Assembly (NCBI GenBank): GCA_900095835.1
Contig: LT608321.1
Location: 823,380-887,379, forward strand
Direction: 5' to 3'
DNA from: Ihuprevotella massiliensis
GTDB taxonomy: Bacteria > Bacteroidota > Bacteroidia > Bacteroidales > Bacteroidaceae
DNA length: 64,000 nt
Within the stretch, counting starts at the first letter, position 1, and every line of letters begins with the position of its first letter. The notes under the pieces were generated by a model. It had not been told where the DNA came from and ran no database searches. It saw nothing but the letters and a program-made list of their open reading frames with translations. The translations under genes and the position numbers were made by a program. Below, piece after piece: positions 18,790 through 27,781 of the stretch.

Positions 18790-19959
18790 TTATCTCTCGT
18801 GTGCTTTGAGGTAATTGTAGAGCGGATTGGCATACATGGTCAGCATGCGTTCGCGCAAATAAGCCTCGTCTTTATTGGGCAACTCGATGAGATCGAGACG
18901 GCTTTGCAGATACTTCTCAAAGCGCGCCACATCCTTGGCAGTGTAATGATCGGCAAATCGCTTACCCCCTTCCAAGAGATCGGCAGCTACATAGTTATTG
19001 GGATAGAGCTCGTAGCCTGCATGGATGTCGCGATCTATGCGCGCTGCCACTGCTTCGAAGAATTCTTTGGCAGGAAGGTCTTTGTATTCCTCCAACCAAT
19101 GGTTGATGCAGTCGGCAGTGCGGTAGTGCACGCGACCTTTCTTGCCGAGGATGCCCACGCGCATATTGTCAAGGTCGTCTTGTTTCGACTTCTTGAAGCT
19201 AGCATCATCGCGCTTTTGTTGAAATTCCTTGGCTTTCAAGTAGTCGCAAGGGTCATATTCGTAAGAAATCGTGAGCGGAACGACTTGCATGTGGCGAAGG
19301 TTCTCATAGTGATTGCCCTCACCCCCGAGGGTCATCATGCGCAACACAGAGGGTTGTGTGTGGTCGCTAGAGTCTTTTGCACGTCCTTCACGCTGAGCGA
19401 TCCAAATGTTGTCTTGGCGCGTGCCGATGACATAGTGCATATATCGGCTCATGTGCTTGCTCGCCTCCAAGAGTTGACGAGCCGTCACAGAGCGACGCAC
19501 GAGAAAGCCTTTGTTCATGCGCACAAACTGCTCAATCCAAGGGTGGATCAAGAGGTTGTCACCGATGGCAATTTGGGCAGTATTGGGAAATCCATGGTCA
19601 ATCAGCAACACATCAAGCATCGCCACATCGAGCACAATGTCGCGGTGGTTGGAGATATAGGTATATCCCGCACGCTTCTCGCGGAGGGCGCTATGATCAA
19701 ATTTGACACCTTTGGTGGTGCGTCGCATGAGAATGTGCATGGCACGCAGCATGTAACGCTTCTGAAAGCCCAATACGCTGTTCACCCCTAGGAAGGTGAA
19801 TCGCAAGAAAGCACGAATCCAACTTACGGGCAACCATGGGACGAAGCCACGAAGCACGCGCATGAATAGACGATCGTGGAGCAATGCCTGAAAACTTGGG
19901 CGAATCTCGGCATCGGTACGCGACCGGATGTCGTCAAACTCCGCAGGAATATGTTGCAT
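18790..19959 (-). CDS. Lysophospholipid/glycerol-phosphate acyltransferase family protein
   Basis: 389 residues with the acyltransferase block order of the PlsB/PlsC superfamily: SNHRDIVLD (NHRD at 104-107), GFLVRR (151-156) and EGRAKD (EGR at 191-193). It would transfer an acyl chain to a glycerol-phosphate or lysolipid acceptor at the inner membrane, although no membrane helix is obvious. The C-terminal 150 residues are charged and have no assigned function. It lies 71 bp downstream of ddl in the envelope-related operon. Confidence 0.8.
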   Translation of the reverse strand: MQHIPAEFDDIRSRTDAEIRPSFQALLHDRLFMRVLRGFVPWLPVSWIRAFLRFTFLGVNSVLGFQKRYMLRAMHILMRRTTKGVKFDHSALREKRAGYTYISNHRDIVLDVAMLDVLLIDHGFPNTAQIAIGDNLLIHPWIEQFVRMNKGFLVRRSVTARQLLEASKHMSRYMHYVIGTRQDNIWIAQREGRAKDSSDHTQPSVLRMMTLGGEGNHYENLRHMQVVPLTISYEYDPCDYLKAKEFQQKRDDASFKKSKQDDLDNMRVGILGKKGRVHYRTADCINHWLEEYKDLPAKEFFEAVAARIDRDIHAGYELYPNNYVAADLLEGGKRFADHYTAKDVARFEKYLQSRLDLIELPNKDEAYLRERMLTMYANPLYNYLKAHER

Positions 19960-20030
19960 AATTGCGATTTTTTGAGGATACCTTTATTGATATGTTGCAA
20001 ACACGCGCTTTTTACGCGTATTTCTTTCGA

Positions 20031-21026
20031 TTAGGCAAACTTGCCCTCGATGATTTCTGAAAGCACGTCGGCAATTTCAAACTCTGAAGCACGCACTTGT
20101 TGAGGAATGAACGAAGCGGGGGTCATGCCAGGCGTGGTGTTAATTTCGAGCAGATTGATTTGTTCATTGCCCTTCTCGCCCGAGAGGATGTAATCGATGC
20201 GAATGATGCCATAGCAATCGAGCTGGCGATAGATGTATTGTGTCATTTCGCTCACACGAGCTGCCGTTTCGGGGGCAATGCGCGCAGGAGTGATTTCGTC
20301 GCTCTTGCCTTCGTATTTGGCTTCGTAGTCGAAGAACTCTACGCCCTTCACCACAACTTCCGTGATGGGGAAGGTGACTACTTCGCCATTCTTGCGACGG
20401 AAACAGCCACAAGTGATTTCGGTGCCGACCAACAAACGTTCAATCATCACCTCATCACTCTCGTTCATCGCTTTTTCGATGGCAGGAAGCACTTCTGCTT
20501 CCGTCTTCACCTTCGTCACACCGAAGGAACTGCCGCCAGCGTTGGGCTTGATGAAGCAGGGAAGCCCTACTCTTTCCACCACCTCGGAGGCTGTGGGCAA
20601 AGTCATGCCACGACGCACCATGATGCTATCACTCACATGGAGATTGGGCAGAGAGCGGAGATAATTGTTCAACGCAAATTTGTTGAAGGTCAAAGCCTCT
20701 ACCAAGACTCCGCTGGTGCTATAAGGAAGACCAATGAGGTCGAAATAACCTTGAAGGATACCATTCTCACCAGGAGCGCCGTGAATGGTGATGTAGGCAA
20801 AGTCGAACGTGCGACGCTCGCCTTTGTGGGGGTAAGAGAAGTCGTGGAGATTCATGGGAATCTTCTCGTCTTCTACGAGTACTTGCATGGCATTGCCACG
20901 CTGTTCTACGATGTAGCAATCATATTTTTCGGCATCCATGAACGAAAGGATACCTGCTGCGCTGCGCAGCGACACATCATGCTCTGAGGAATCACCTCCG
21001 GCAATAATAGCGATTTGCTTCTTCAT
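20031..21026 (-). CDS. ddl: D-alanine--D-alanine ligase
   Basis: Cytosolic ATP-grasp enzyme that makes the D-Ala-D-Ala dipeptide for peptidoglycan. Seen are the N-terminal IAIIAGGDSSEHDVSLRSA motif, HGAPGENGILQGYFDLIGLPYS, CFIKPNAGGSSFGVTK and the C-terminal EINTTPGMTPASFIPQQ. The 331-residue length is normal. The order PASTA protein, rluD, ddl, acyltransferase is a recurring Bacteroidetes arrangement and links this gene with cell-wall functions. MurF, which uses its product, is encoded at 57.4 kb. Confidence 0.95.
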   Translation of the reverse strand: MKKQIAIIAGGDSSEHDVSLRSAAGILSFMDAEKYDCYIVEQRGNAMQVLVEDEKIPMNLHDFSYPHKGERRTFDFAYITIHGAPGENGILQGYFDLIGLPYSTSGVLVEALTFNKFALNNYLRSLPNLHVSDSIMVRRGMTLPTASEVVERVGLPCFIKPNAGGSSFGVTKVKTEAEVLPAIEKAMNESDEVMIERLLVGTEITCGCFRRKNGEVVTFPITEVVVKGVEFFDYEAKYEGKSDEITPARIAPETAARVSEMTQYIYRQLDCYGIIRIDYILSGEKGNEQINLLEINTTPGMTPASFIPQQVRASEFEIADVLSEIIEGKFA

Positions 21027-21197
21027 TGATATATATAGGAATTAGCGATGCGAGATAAGGGAAGGAGAAAGCGAAAATTTCGATTTCTGCTTTAAGATGA
21101 TGGAGGATTCAACGCCAAGAAGGAGAGGTGCTATCCCCAGAGTGGGGAGATTCAATCCACCAATCGCAAGACTTCAGCGATGAAAGGTGCTAACGGT

Positions 21198-22310
21198 TTA
21201 GAGGTTCTTTTGCAATCCTCCGATATAGGTGCGCCATTTGTCGAGGAGCGCCACTATATCGTCCGCAAGCGGTGAGGTGAAATCCATTTCCTCTCCAGTG
21301 GTGGGATGCTGAAATCCAAGCGTCAAGGCATGCAGCACTTGACGGGGACAAAGACTCATGCAGTTGTGGATAAAACTCTTGTACGTTCCGCTGTTGGTAC
21401 CCCATAGGATTTGGTGTCCACCGTAGCGTTCATCGGCAAAGAGGGGATGCCCGATGTGTTTCATGTGCGCGCGGATTTGGTGCGTACGCCCTGTTTCGAG
21501 CACACATTCCACGAGCGTGACATAACCAAAGCGTTCCAACACACGATAGTGCGTCACCGCAGGTTTGCCAATGCCACTATCCACAGGGAAGACTGCCATT
21601 TGCATACGATCTTTCGGATTGCGCCCGATGTTTCCTTCGATGCTTCCTTCGTCGGCTTGGACATTGCCCCACACCAAAGCGCGATATTTGCGACGCGTGG
21701 TCTTGTGGAAGAACTGCGCACAGAGGTTTGTCTTCGCCTCTGGTGTTTTCGCCACTACGAGTAGCCCACTGGTGTCTTTGTCGATGCGGTGCACCAGTCC
21801 CACCGTGGGATCGTTGGGGTCATAGTTGGGATTGTCGCGCAGGTGCCATGCGAGGGCATTGACCAAAGTACCGCTATAATTGCCACAACCTGGGTGCACC
21901 ACGAGACCAGCAGGCTTGTTGATGACCACCAGTTGGTCGTCTTCGTAAACCACATTGAGGGGAATGTCCTCAGGTTTGATACTACTGTCAAATTTAGGGC
22001 GATTGAGCATCAAAGTCACCACGTCATTGGGCTTAACGCGGTAGTTGCTCTTCACGGCACGCCCATTGACATGGATGCAACCAGCTTCGGCAGCCGCTTG
22101 GATGCGATTGCGCGAGGTGTCGTGCATGAGATTGATGAGAAACTTATCTACACGCAGAAGCTGTTGTCCTTTGTCGGCTACCACTCGATAGTGTTCATAA
22201 AGTTCACCCTCTCCGGAAGTGGCGGTAATTTCCACCTCTTCGCTGGAAGGAGCAGACATTTCGAGTTCGTCAAAATCAAGTTCTTCTTCAAAACTCACGT
22301 TTTGCGTCAT
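21198..22310 (-). CDS. rluD: RluD-family 23S rRNA pseudouridine synthase
   Basis: 370 residues: an acidic N-terminal extension (about 1-45), an S4 RNA-binding domain (about 52-110), and the RluA/RluD catalytic domain with HRIDKDTSGLLVVAK, in which D177 of HRID is the expected catalytic Asp. RTHQIRAHMKHIGHPLFAD is the second family motif. It modifies uridines in large-subunit rRNA; whether the target sites equal those of E. coli RluD cannot be read from sequence. Confidence 0.9.
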   Translation of the reverse strand: MTQNVSFEEELDFDELEMSAPSSEEVEITATSGEGELYEHYRVVADKGQQLLRVDKFLINLMHDTSRNRIQAAAEAGCIHVNGRAVKSNYRVKPNDVVTLMLNRPKFDSSIKPEDIPLNVVYEDDQLVVINKPAGLVVHPGCGNYSGTLVNALAWHLRDNPNYDPNDPTVGLVHRIDKDTSGLLVVAKTPEAKTNLCAQFFHKTTRRKYRALVWGNVQADEGSIEGNIGRNPKDRMQMAVFPVDSGIGKPAVTHYRVLERFGYVTLVECVLETGRTHQIRAHMKHIGHPLFADERYGGHQILWGTNSGTYKSFIHNCMSLCPRQVLHALTLGFQHPTTGEEMDFTSPLADDIVALLDKWRTYIGGLQKNL

Positions 22311-22383
22311 ATCGTTGAGCTAAATGGGATGTATAAATAAGGCGGTCTAGCGATAGACTGCTCTTGGGATAAGCTAAAAGTGT

Positions 22384-23019
22384 TTACTCTTCTCCCACGA
22401 GTGTTGTGGTGTCGCGCGAAAAGTAGAGTCGGTCGAGAGAGTCATTGCCATTAAACTCCTCATCTTCTGCACCATCTCCCACCACTAGGGTGAGGGGGAT
22501 TTTGACATTTAGGCGTTCGCCAGAGCGCACTTCTCTTCCACGCACTTCAACGGCATAGACCCAGTCGCGGTCACCACGGATGCGACGAATAGGCGTCAAG
22601 CGAAATCCGAGAATCTCGAGACGCATACGAGCTTCGCGCAACGAACAGTTGTCGGCAATATCAGGAAGCGCCACAGGACGTGGAGAAGCAGCATTGACCG
22701 TGAGATGAATGAGCCGGTTCAACTTGACTTTGTAGCCTGGCAATAGGTCTTGGTCGAGAATGACGTCGGCAAGTTCACGAGGATTGTAGCCGGTGTCCAC
22801 CACCTCAGCGCGCATGCCCAAAGCCTGAAGTTTGCGAATCGCGACCTCAGCACGCTGTCCACGCACATCGGGCACAGCGACAGTCTCGCCGTGATGCGTA
22901 TAGAAATGGAGAAAGACAAACAAGCCCACGATGACCACCACAAGGGTGAGTACCATTGCGAGAAGATTTCCCCACAAATAGCGTCCTGTCAGTCTTTGGT
23001 AGAATTCTTTGAAGGTCAT
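22384..23019 (-). CDS. PASTA-domain membrane protein
   Basis: One membrane helix (about residues 17-39) is followed by two PASTA domains (about 45-112 and 115-185) and an acidic tail. PASTA modules bind muropeptides or beta-lactams in other proteins. This is the short Bacteroidetes form with no kinase or transpeptidase attached. It heads the rluD-ddl run. The start codon lies only a few bases after a well-formed promoter (-33 TTTG, 19 bp spacer, TAACTTTG), so the mRNA may be nearly leaderless. Confidence 0.85.
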   Translation of the reverse strand: MTFKEFYQRLTGRYLWGNLLAMVLTLVVVIVGLFVFLHFYTHHGETVAVPDVRGQRAEVAIRKLQALGMRAEVVDTGYNPRELADVILDQDLLPGYKVKLNRLIHLTVNAASPRPVALPDIADNCSLREARMRLEILGFRLTPIRRIRGDRDWVYAVEVRGREVRSGERLNVKIPLTLVVGDGAEDEEFNGNDSLDRLYFSRDTTTLVGEE

Positions 23020-23026
23020 AACTCTG

Positions 23027-23057
23027 CAAAGTTACTGCAATATCTCCAATATACAAA
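23027..23057 (-). promoter_or_regulatory. Promoter of the PASTA-rluD-ddl operon
   Basis: On the minus strand TTTG (complement of 23054-23057) and TAACTTTG (complement of 23027-23034) are separated by exactly 19 bp, the Bacteroidetes consensus. The start codon is at 23019. Confidence 0.7.
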
Positions 23058-23142
23058 ATATCACCTCTAGAAAGAAAGCGCAAGTTTTTGATTTTGCAGG
23101 GGCAGAAGTAGCAAGTTGTTTTGGCACACTCGGAAAGGGCAC

Positions 23143-23173
23143 AAAAAAAGAGCAACTCTTGCGAGCTGCTCTT
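23143..23173 (-). terminator. Terminator of rpmH
   Basis: On the minus strand an 11 bp stem (AAGAGCAGCTC with one G-U pair) closes a GCAA loop and is followed by seven T residues from the stem edge. Confidence 0.9.
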
Positions 23174-23207
23174 GTAGGAGTTGTTCTGTAGAAACAAAGT
23201 AGAAGGT

Positions 23208-23366
23208 TTACTTCTTGCCGTGTACTTCATCAGATACAGTGAGCTTCTTGCGGCCCTTAGCGCGACGAGAAGCCAAAACACGACGACCGTTAGCAGTCGC
23301 CATACGCTGACGGAAACCATGCTTGTTGTTTCGCTTGCGATTGTGGGGTTGGAACGTTCTTTTCAT
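23208..23366 (-). CDS. rpmH: 50S ribosomal protein L34
   Basis: A 52-residue, very basic protein beginning [18 protein letters not shown] and containing [19 protein letters not shown], which is the L34 consensus. The C-terminal [11 protein letters not shown] is a Bacteroidetes-type extension. It is a structural protein of the large ribosomal subunit. A TAACTTTG box at 23448-23455 gives a leader of about 75 nt, and a strong hairpin terminator follows the stop at 23143-23173, so it is probably a single-gene transcript. Confidence 0.97.
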   Translation of the reverse strand: MKRTFQPHNRKRNNKHGFRQRMATANGRRVLASRRAKGRKKLTVSDEVHGKK

Positions 23367-23447
23367 TGTTGTTTTATATCGATATTATTATTATTCGTTG
23401 GGCAATGACTTGAGCCATCAAAGGATAACTCGGGTCCATTCGAGGTG

Positions 23448-23455
23448 CAAAGTTA
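23448..23455 (-). promoter_or_regulatory. Promoter box of rpmH
   Basis: TAACTTTG on the minus strand, with TTG-like bases about 17-20 bp further upstream. Confidence 0.6.
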
Positions 23456-23599
23456 GCACATTTTCTTGGCACAACCAAGAAATCTGCGTATTTTTCACAC
23501 GCAGAGCCGATTTTCACCCTTTTCTCCGCAGTAAAACGCGGATTTTTGCCTAAAACCTTGCAGAAGCTGCTGCTAGATTATTGTTCTTGCGCAACTAGA

Positions 23600-24697
23600 T
23601 TATTGATCTTGCGCAAAACGCTGTGCTTGTTCTGCAATCAACGCTTCGTCGTCGAAGTAGTTGATTTTCATAGCACGACGCACATCTGCCAAGGTGTCGG
23701 CTGCTACGGCACGCGCATCTTCGCAACCACGACGGAGCATATCATAGATAGCAGGGATGTCCTTTTGGAACTCTAGGCGACGAGCGCGGATGGGTTCAAG
23801 GGTTTCGTTGAGCACTTTCTCAAGAAATTTCTTGCACTTCACATCTCCGAGACCTCCACGCATGTAGTGCGCCTTCATCTCATCGAGATTTGCATAGTCG
23901 GGAAGGTAGAGTCCGAAATGCTCATCGCGGCAGAACGCATCGAGATAAGTGAAAACGGTGTTTCCTTCCACGTGTCCAGGATCATTGACAGAGAGGTGAG
24001 TGGGGTCGGTGTACATCACCTTCACTTTCTTACCCATTTCCTCAGCCGTCTCAGAGAGGTAGATGCAGTTACCCAAAGACTTAGACATCTTAGCCTTTCC
24101 ATCAATACCAGGAAGGCGCATGCAAGCCTGATTGTCAGGGAGCATGATATTGGGCTCTACGAGAGTGTCGCCATAGATGTGATTGAAGCGGCGCACGATT
24201 TCCGTAGCTTGTTCGATCATGGGGCGTTGGTCTTCCCCCACTGGCACCACGTTGGCACGGAAAGCAGCGATGTCGGCAGCTTGAGAGATGGGATAAGTGA
24301 AGAATCCCACGGGGATACTTCCTTCAAATCCGCGCATACCGATTTCGGTCTTCACCGTTGGGTTGCGCTGCAAGCGGCTCACCGTCACCAAATTTTGGAA
24401 ATAGAAAGCCAACTCACAGAGTTCGGGGATTTGGCTTTGGATAAAAATGGTCACCTTCTCGGGGTCGAGACCGCAAGCAAGGTAGTCAAGCGCGACTTCC
24501 ACCACATTTTGACGCACCTTCTCAGGATTGTCCGTGTTGTCGGTCAAGGCTTGTGCATCGGCGATGAAGACAAACATCTTGTCGAAGTCGCCTTGGTTTT
24601 GGAGTTCTACGCGGCGACGGAGCGAACCCACGTAGTGTCCGATGTGAAGACGACCAGTGGGACGGTCGCCCGTTAGCATGATTTTGGGAGTTGCCAT
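23600..24697 (-). CDS. trpS: Tryptophan--tRNA ligase
   Basis: Class I aminoacyl-tRNA synthetase that charges tRNA-Trp in the cytosol. The two ATP-binding signatures are visible: HIGH at residues 18-21 and KMSKS at 203-207. [19 protein letters not shown] is a further TrpS block. The 365-residue length is normal. A TAATTTTG box at 24723-24730, with a TTG 20 bp upstream of it, lies just before the start, giving a leader of about 20 nt. Confidence 0.95.
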   Translation of the reverse strand: MATPKIMLTGDRPTGRLHIGHYVGSLRRRVELQNQGDFDKMFVFIADAQALTDNTDNPEKVRQNVVEVALDYLACGLDPEKVTIFIQSQIPELCELAFYFQNLVTVSRLQRNPTVKTEIGMRGFEGSIPVGFFTYPISQAADIAAFRANVVPVGEDQRPMIEQATEIVRRFNHIYGDTLVEPNIMLPDNQACMRLPGIDGKAKMSKSLGNCIYLSETAEEMGKKVKVMYTDPTHLSVNDPGHVEGNTVFTYLDAFCRDEHFGLYLPDYANLDEMKAHYMRGGLGDVKCKKFLEKVLNETLEPIRARRLEFQKDIPAIYDMLRRGCEDARAVAADTLADVRRAMKINYFDDEALIAEQAQRFAQDQ

Positions 24698-24722
24698 AGG
24701 GTTGTATTCTTTTCTTTGGCTG

Positions 24723-24753
24723 CAAAATTACAATTTTTGAGCGGATTGACCAA
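24723..24753 (-). promoter_or_regulatory. Promoter of trpS
   Basis: TAATTTTG (complement of 24723-24730) is preceded by TTG (complement of 24751-24753) after a 20 bp spacer. Confidence 0.6.
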
Positions 24754-24778
24754 CTAGCAGGACAGAATTGCCCTAGCT

Positions 24779-25660
24779 TTAGCACTCGATGGTCAGTCCG
24801 TCATAGGCGAAGCGCACCCCTTCGGGCAGTTGTTCGTCCATCTCGGCTTGTTTGCCTGCCGTGTGGCACATGTGGATGAAATAGGTGTGTTCGGCACCCA
24901 CTGCCCTACTAAATTCGATCGCCTCATCAATGGTCTGGTGCGTGGCATGCACCTCGTGGCGGAGTGCACTCACCACAAGGGTTTTCACCCCTGCGAGCTT
25001 CTCCATCTGCTCTTCCCCTAGCCTCGACATATCGGTGAGATAAGCCAGCGATCCCATGCGAAATCCGAGGATGGGCAATTTGCCATGATACACCCGAATG
25101 GGCACAATCTCATTGTCACCGATGGTGATGGACTGCTCCACATCCAGATGGTTCATCGTGAGTTTGGGCGCACCAGGATAATGCTTCGCGCCAAACACAT
25201 AGCCCATGTGGTTGGTGATGGCACTTGCCACGTTGGGTTCTGCCCAAACATCGATGGAATGGAAGTAGCTAAAGGGACGGAGGTCGTCCAATCCTGCCAC
25301 ATGATCGAAATGCTCGTGGGTGAGCAGCACCGCTTCTATGCAGGGCATGGCATAATCAAAGCGAGGAGCTTCGTGTAGTCCCATCTTGCGCGCTTGTTCG
25401 TCGCTCATTTCGCTCATCTTGCGCACAGAATAAGGTACTGACGTGTCGGCGTTGTAGGGATGCTCTGCAATAAATCGGAGCATCTGTGTGCGAAAGTCAG
25501 GACCACAATCCAAGAGAATGAGTCGATGGTCATCTGTTTCGACCAATGCGGAGCAGCGCAGGCGTTTGTCTCTCTGATCTTCCGACCGACAAACTTCGCA
25601 TGAGCAGCCCATTTGTGGGACACCGATAGAAGTGCCCGTGCCTAAGAAATGAAGTTTCAT
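24779..25660 (-). CDS. MBL-fold metallo-hydrolase (PhnP/RNase Z-like)
   Basis: 293 residues beginning MKLHFLGTGTSIGVPQMGC, typical of the PhnP/RNase-Z-like branch of the metallo-beta-lactamase fold. The metal-binding HxHxDH motif is present as THEHFDHVAGL, the LLDCGPDF strand precedes it, and a late HMCHTAG supplies a further His ligand. CSCEVCRS near residue 20 is a Cys cluster often seen in PhnP-like enzymes and may bind structural zinc. It is probably a phosphodiesterase, substrate unknown. Divergent from the MATE gene. Confidence 0.85.
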   Translation of the reverse strand: MKLHFLGTGTSIGVPQMGCSCEVCRSEDQRDKRLRCSALVETDDHRLILLDCGPDFRTQMLRFIAEHPYNADTSVPYSVRKMSEMSDEQARKMGLHEAPRFDYAMPCIEAVLLTHEHFDHVAGLDDLRPFSYFHSIDVWAEPNVASAITNHMGYVFGAKHYPGAPKLTMNHLDVEQSITIGDNEIVPIRVYHGKLPILGFRMGSLAYLTDMSRLGEEQMEKLAGVKTLVVSALRHEVHATHQTIDEAIEFSRAVGAEHTYFIHMCHTAGKQAEMDEQLPEGVRFAYDGLTIEC

Positions 25661-25736
25661 ACTTCTTTATGCTGATTTTAAACGCGAAGTTACGCATTTC
25701 CCCTCTAGAATTCAAGACTATCTGAACTGAAATGTG

Positions 25737-25744
25737 TATCTTTG
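25737..25744 (+). promoter_or_regulatory. Promoter box of the MATE gene
   Basis: TATCTTTG matches the -7 consensus; transcript start expected near 25751. Confidence 0.55.
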
Positions 25745-25771
25745 TAGGCTCTCTTCTCGTAAACAGGCGCT

Positions 25772-27226
25772 ATGCCGCTTAAGATTGTCCCAGAACTAGA
25801 GATGAACCCCACGAAGAGAGGGGCGCACTCTTCTCCATCCTTACCCCGACACTCCTTTATGGCTTTGAACTCCTCTTCTACCGATGCCACTACCCTCCTT
25901 TCCAACTACTCCTATCGCGACATTTGGAAGATTGCTTTTCCCGTGCTCATCAGTGCGCTGGTGGAGCAATTAGTCGGCATGACCGACACCGCCTTCCTGG
26001 GGCGCGTGGGGGAAATCGAATTAGGTGCATCTGCCTTAGGTGGCATCTTCTTCATCGTGGTGTTTATGCTCATCTTGGGCTTTTGTTCGGGCGCACAAAT
26101 CTTGATGGGTCGTCGCAATGGCGAGCAGAACTACCAAGACATTGGTGTGGTGTTCTATCACAGTCTAGCGTTTCTCAGCGTCACTTCCACAGTAATTCTG
26201 ATTATCATCCAAACCTCAGGTCCCTATCTGCTGTCTCGCGTCATCAGTAATCCTCAAGTCTACGAAGCCGCTTGGACCTATCTGGAGTGGCGCATGTGGG
26301 GCATCTACTTCAGCATGGTGGCTTGTCTGTTTCGCGCGTTCTTCGTCGCCACTACTCAGACGGGCACCCTCAAGTTCAACTCCATCGTGATGGTGCTGAG
26401 CAATGTGGTGTTCGACTACTTGCTCATTTTTGGTCACTTCGGATTTCCCCAACTCGGCATCGCTGGAGCTGCCATCGCCTCTTCGATGGCAAGCGGATTT
26501 TCTATGCTCTTTTTCATCGGCTATACGTGGTGGAAAGTGGATTATCACAAATTTGCCCTCCACCGCTTGCCCAAGTTTAAGTGGCGTCTACTGGGCAAGA
26601 TGCTCAATATCTCCATTTGGACGATGGTGCAAAACTTCCTTTCGCTCACCACATGGTTCGTCTTCTTCATCGCCGTGGAGCATTTGGGCTCTCGCGAACT
26701 GGCAGCCACCAACGTGATGCGAGCTATCTCCAACTTCATGTTCGTCACCCTTGTGGCGTTTGCCTCCACTGCCTCCACCCTCACCTCCAACCTTCTCGGA
26801 GCTGACCATCGTGAAGCCGTAGTGCCCATGATCAAACGCGCCACCCTCATGGCAGTAGTGTCCATCGTGCCCTTGTGGATGCTCCTGTGGATATTCCCAG
26901 TGCCCATCGTGGGCATCTTCACCAACGAAGCTCCCACCATAGCGGCTTGCATCGAGCCCTTGCGCGTGTTGAGTGTGAGTTCTACCTTGCTCGTTCCTGG
27001 CTTCATTCTCTTCAGTTGCATCTCAGGTTCGGGCAACACGCGCTCTGCCCTCGTCATCGAACTTATTGCCCTATTCTTCTATGTAGGTTTCATCAGTTAT
27101 GTCGTGTTCTATTTGCGTTGCAGCCTCACCGTGGCTTGGTGTGCCGAGCTTTTCTATTCGCTCACCTTGCTTCTGGGATCTTTCCTTTATATGCGTCGTG
27201 GCACGTGGCTCAACAAGAAAATATAG
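25772..27226 (+). CDS. MATE-family multidrug/toxin efflux transporter
   Basis: Polytopic inner-membrane exporter with about 12 helices. The N-terminal core is IWKIAFPVLISALVEQLVGMTDTAFLGRVG, the MATE signature, and the second half repeats the fold. These proteins extrude cationic drugs or metabolites using sodium or proton gradients. A TATCTTTG box at 25737-25744 places the transcript start near 25751. Starts at 25772, 25802 or 25859 are all possible; the last gives the N-terminus most like homologues (MALNSSSTDATTLLSNYSYRD). Followed by a terminator at 27312-27357. Confidence 0.93.
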   Translation: MPLKIVPELEMNPTKRGAHSSPSLPRHSFMALNSSSTDATTLLSNYSYRDIWKIAFPVLISALVEQLVGMTDTAFLGRVGEIELGASALGGIFFIVVFMLILGFCSGAQILMGRRNGEQNYQDIGVVFYHSLAFLSVTSTVILIIIQTSGPYLLSRVISNPQVYEAAWTYLEWRMWGIYFSMVACLFRAFFVATTQTGTLKFNSIVMVLSNVVFDYLLIFGHFGFPQLGIAGAAIASSMASGFSMLFFIGYTWWKVDYHKFALHRLPKFKWRLLGKMLNISIWTMVQNFLSLTTWFVFFIAVEHLGSRELAATNVMRAISNFMFVTLVAFASTASTLTSNLLGADHREAVVPMIKRATLMAVVSIVPLWMLLWIFPVPIVGIFTNEAPTIAACIEPLRVLSVSSTLLVPGFILFSCISGSGNTRSALVIELIALFFYVGFISYVVFYLRCSLTVAWCAELFYSLTLLLGSFLYMRRGTWLNKKI

Positions 27227-27311
27227 TCTTCACGACTCGTGTGAGAGTGCTATCGCATAGCGTGTTTTTCCGAGAAGGTAATTGCCGTTTTATCTTCCTT
27301 CTCTCTACGAA

Positions 27312-27362
27312 CAACGTCCGTGTCAAGTTATCATACCTTGACACGGACGTTGCTATTTTCCT
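27312..27362 (+). terminator. Terminator-like hairpin after the MATE gene (recurs at 34.8 kb)
   Basis: Perfect 16 bp arms (CAACGTCCGTGTCAAG and its complement) around a 9 nt loop, followed by ctattttccttttc. A near-identical hairpin occurs at 34779-34819. Confidence 0.8.
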
Positions 27363-27404
27363 TTTCTCCGACTCGTCTCCACTTCTCCACCTCTCCCTTG
27401 CCAG

Positions 27405-27515
27405 AAATAAAACGTCGGAGATTTCTAAAATTATCTCCCACGTTTTTCCAAAAATCTCCCACGTTTTTTCAAAAAACTCCCACGTTTTCTCATTTATATC
27501 GGAGATTTTTCCAAT
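27405..27515. repeat. 21 nt repeat array (CTCCCACGTTTTT)
   Basis: Three CTCCCACGTTTT units begin about 21 nt apart and are flanked by TCGGAGATTTyT copies. Read on the minus strand they give a heptad peptide (KTWEFFE / KTWEIFG). The array is related to the one at 2794-2906. The rest of the 27227-27781 spacer holds no gene beyond a promoter for the next one. Confidence 0.65.
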
Positions 27516-27685
27516 CCCTTTCCAACTATATAGTTCCGCACAAGTCTGCAATTATTTCTTCTAGCTTGACTTTTTTCTGATTTCATCTTGGCTTTTCAGC
27601 TGCGATAATAGAATAATTTTGCAAGGAATCAACCTCTTATCCACATAAAAGTCAGCAAACGTCTGGAAAAACAAAAAAAAACATG

Positions 27686-27693
27686 TATATTTG
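27686..27693 (+). promoter_or_regulatory. Promoter box of the large glycoside hydrolase gene
   Basis: TATATTTG matches the -7 consensus, 89 bp before the ATG. Confidence 0.55.
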
Positions 27694-27781
27694 CCCTTAA
27701 GTTCTAGATAGCCCTGAACTTCTTATTCAAATCTACCACAAAAAGAAACAACATTATACCATAAAAGTAATCTATTTGTCC

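Noticed and set aside
18763-19791. 342-codon plus-strand frame opposite the acyltransferase gene
   Set aside because: The minus strand has ordered acyltransferase motifs; the plus frame has none.
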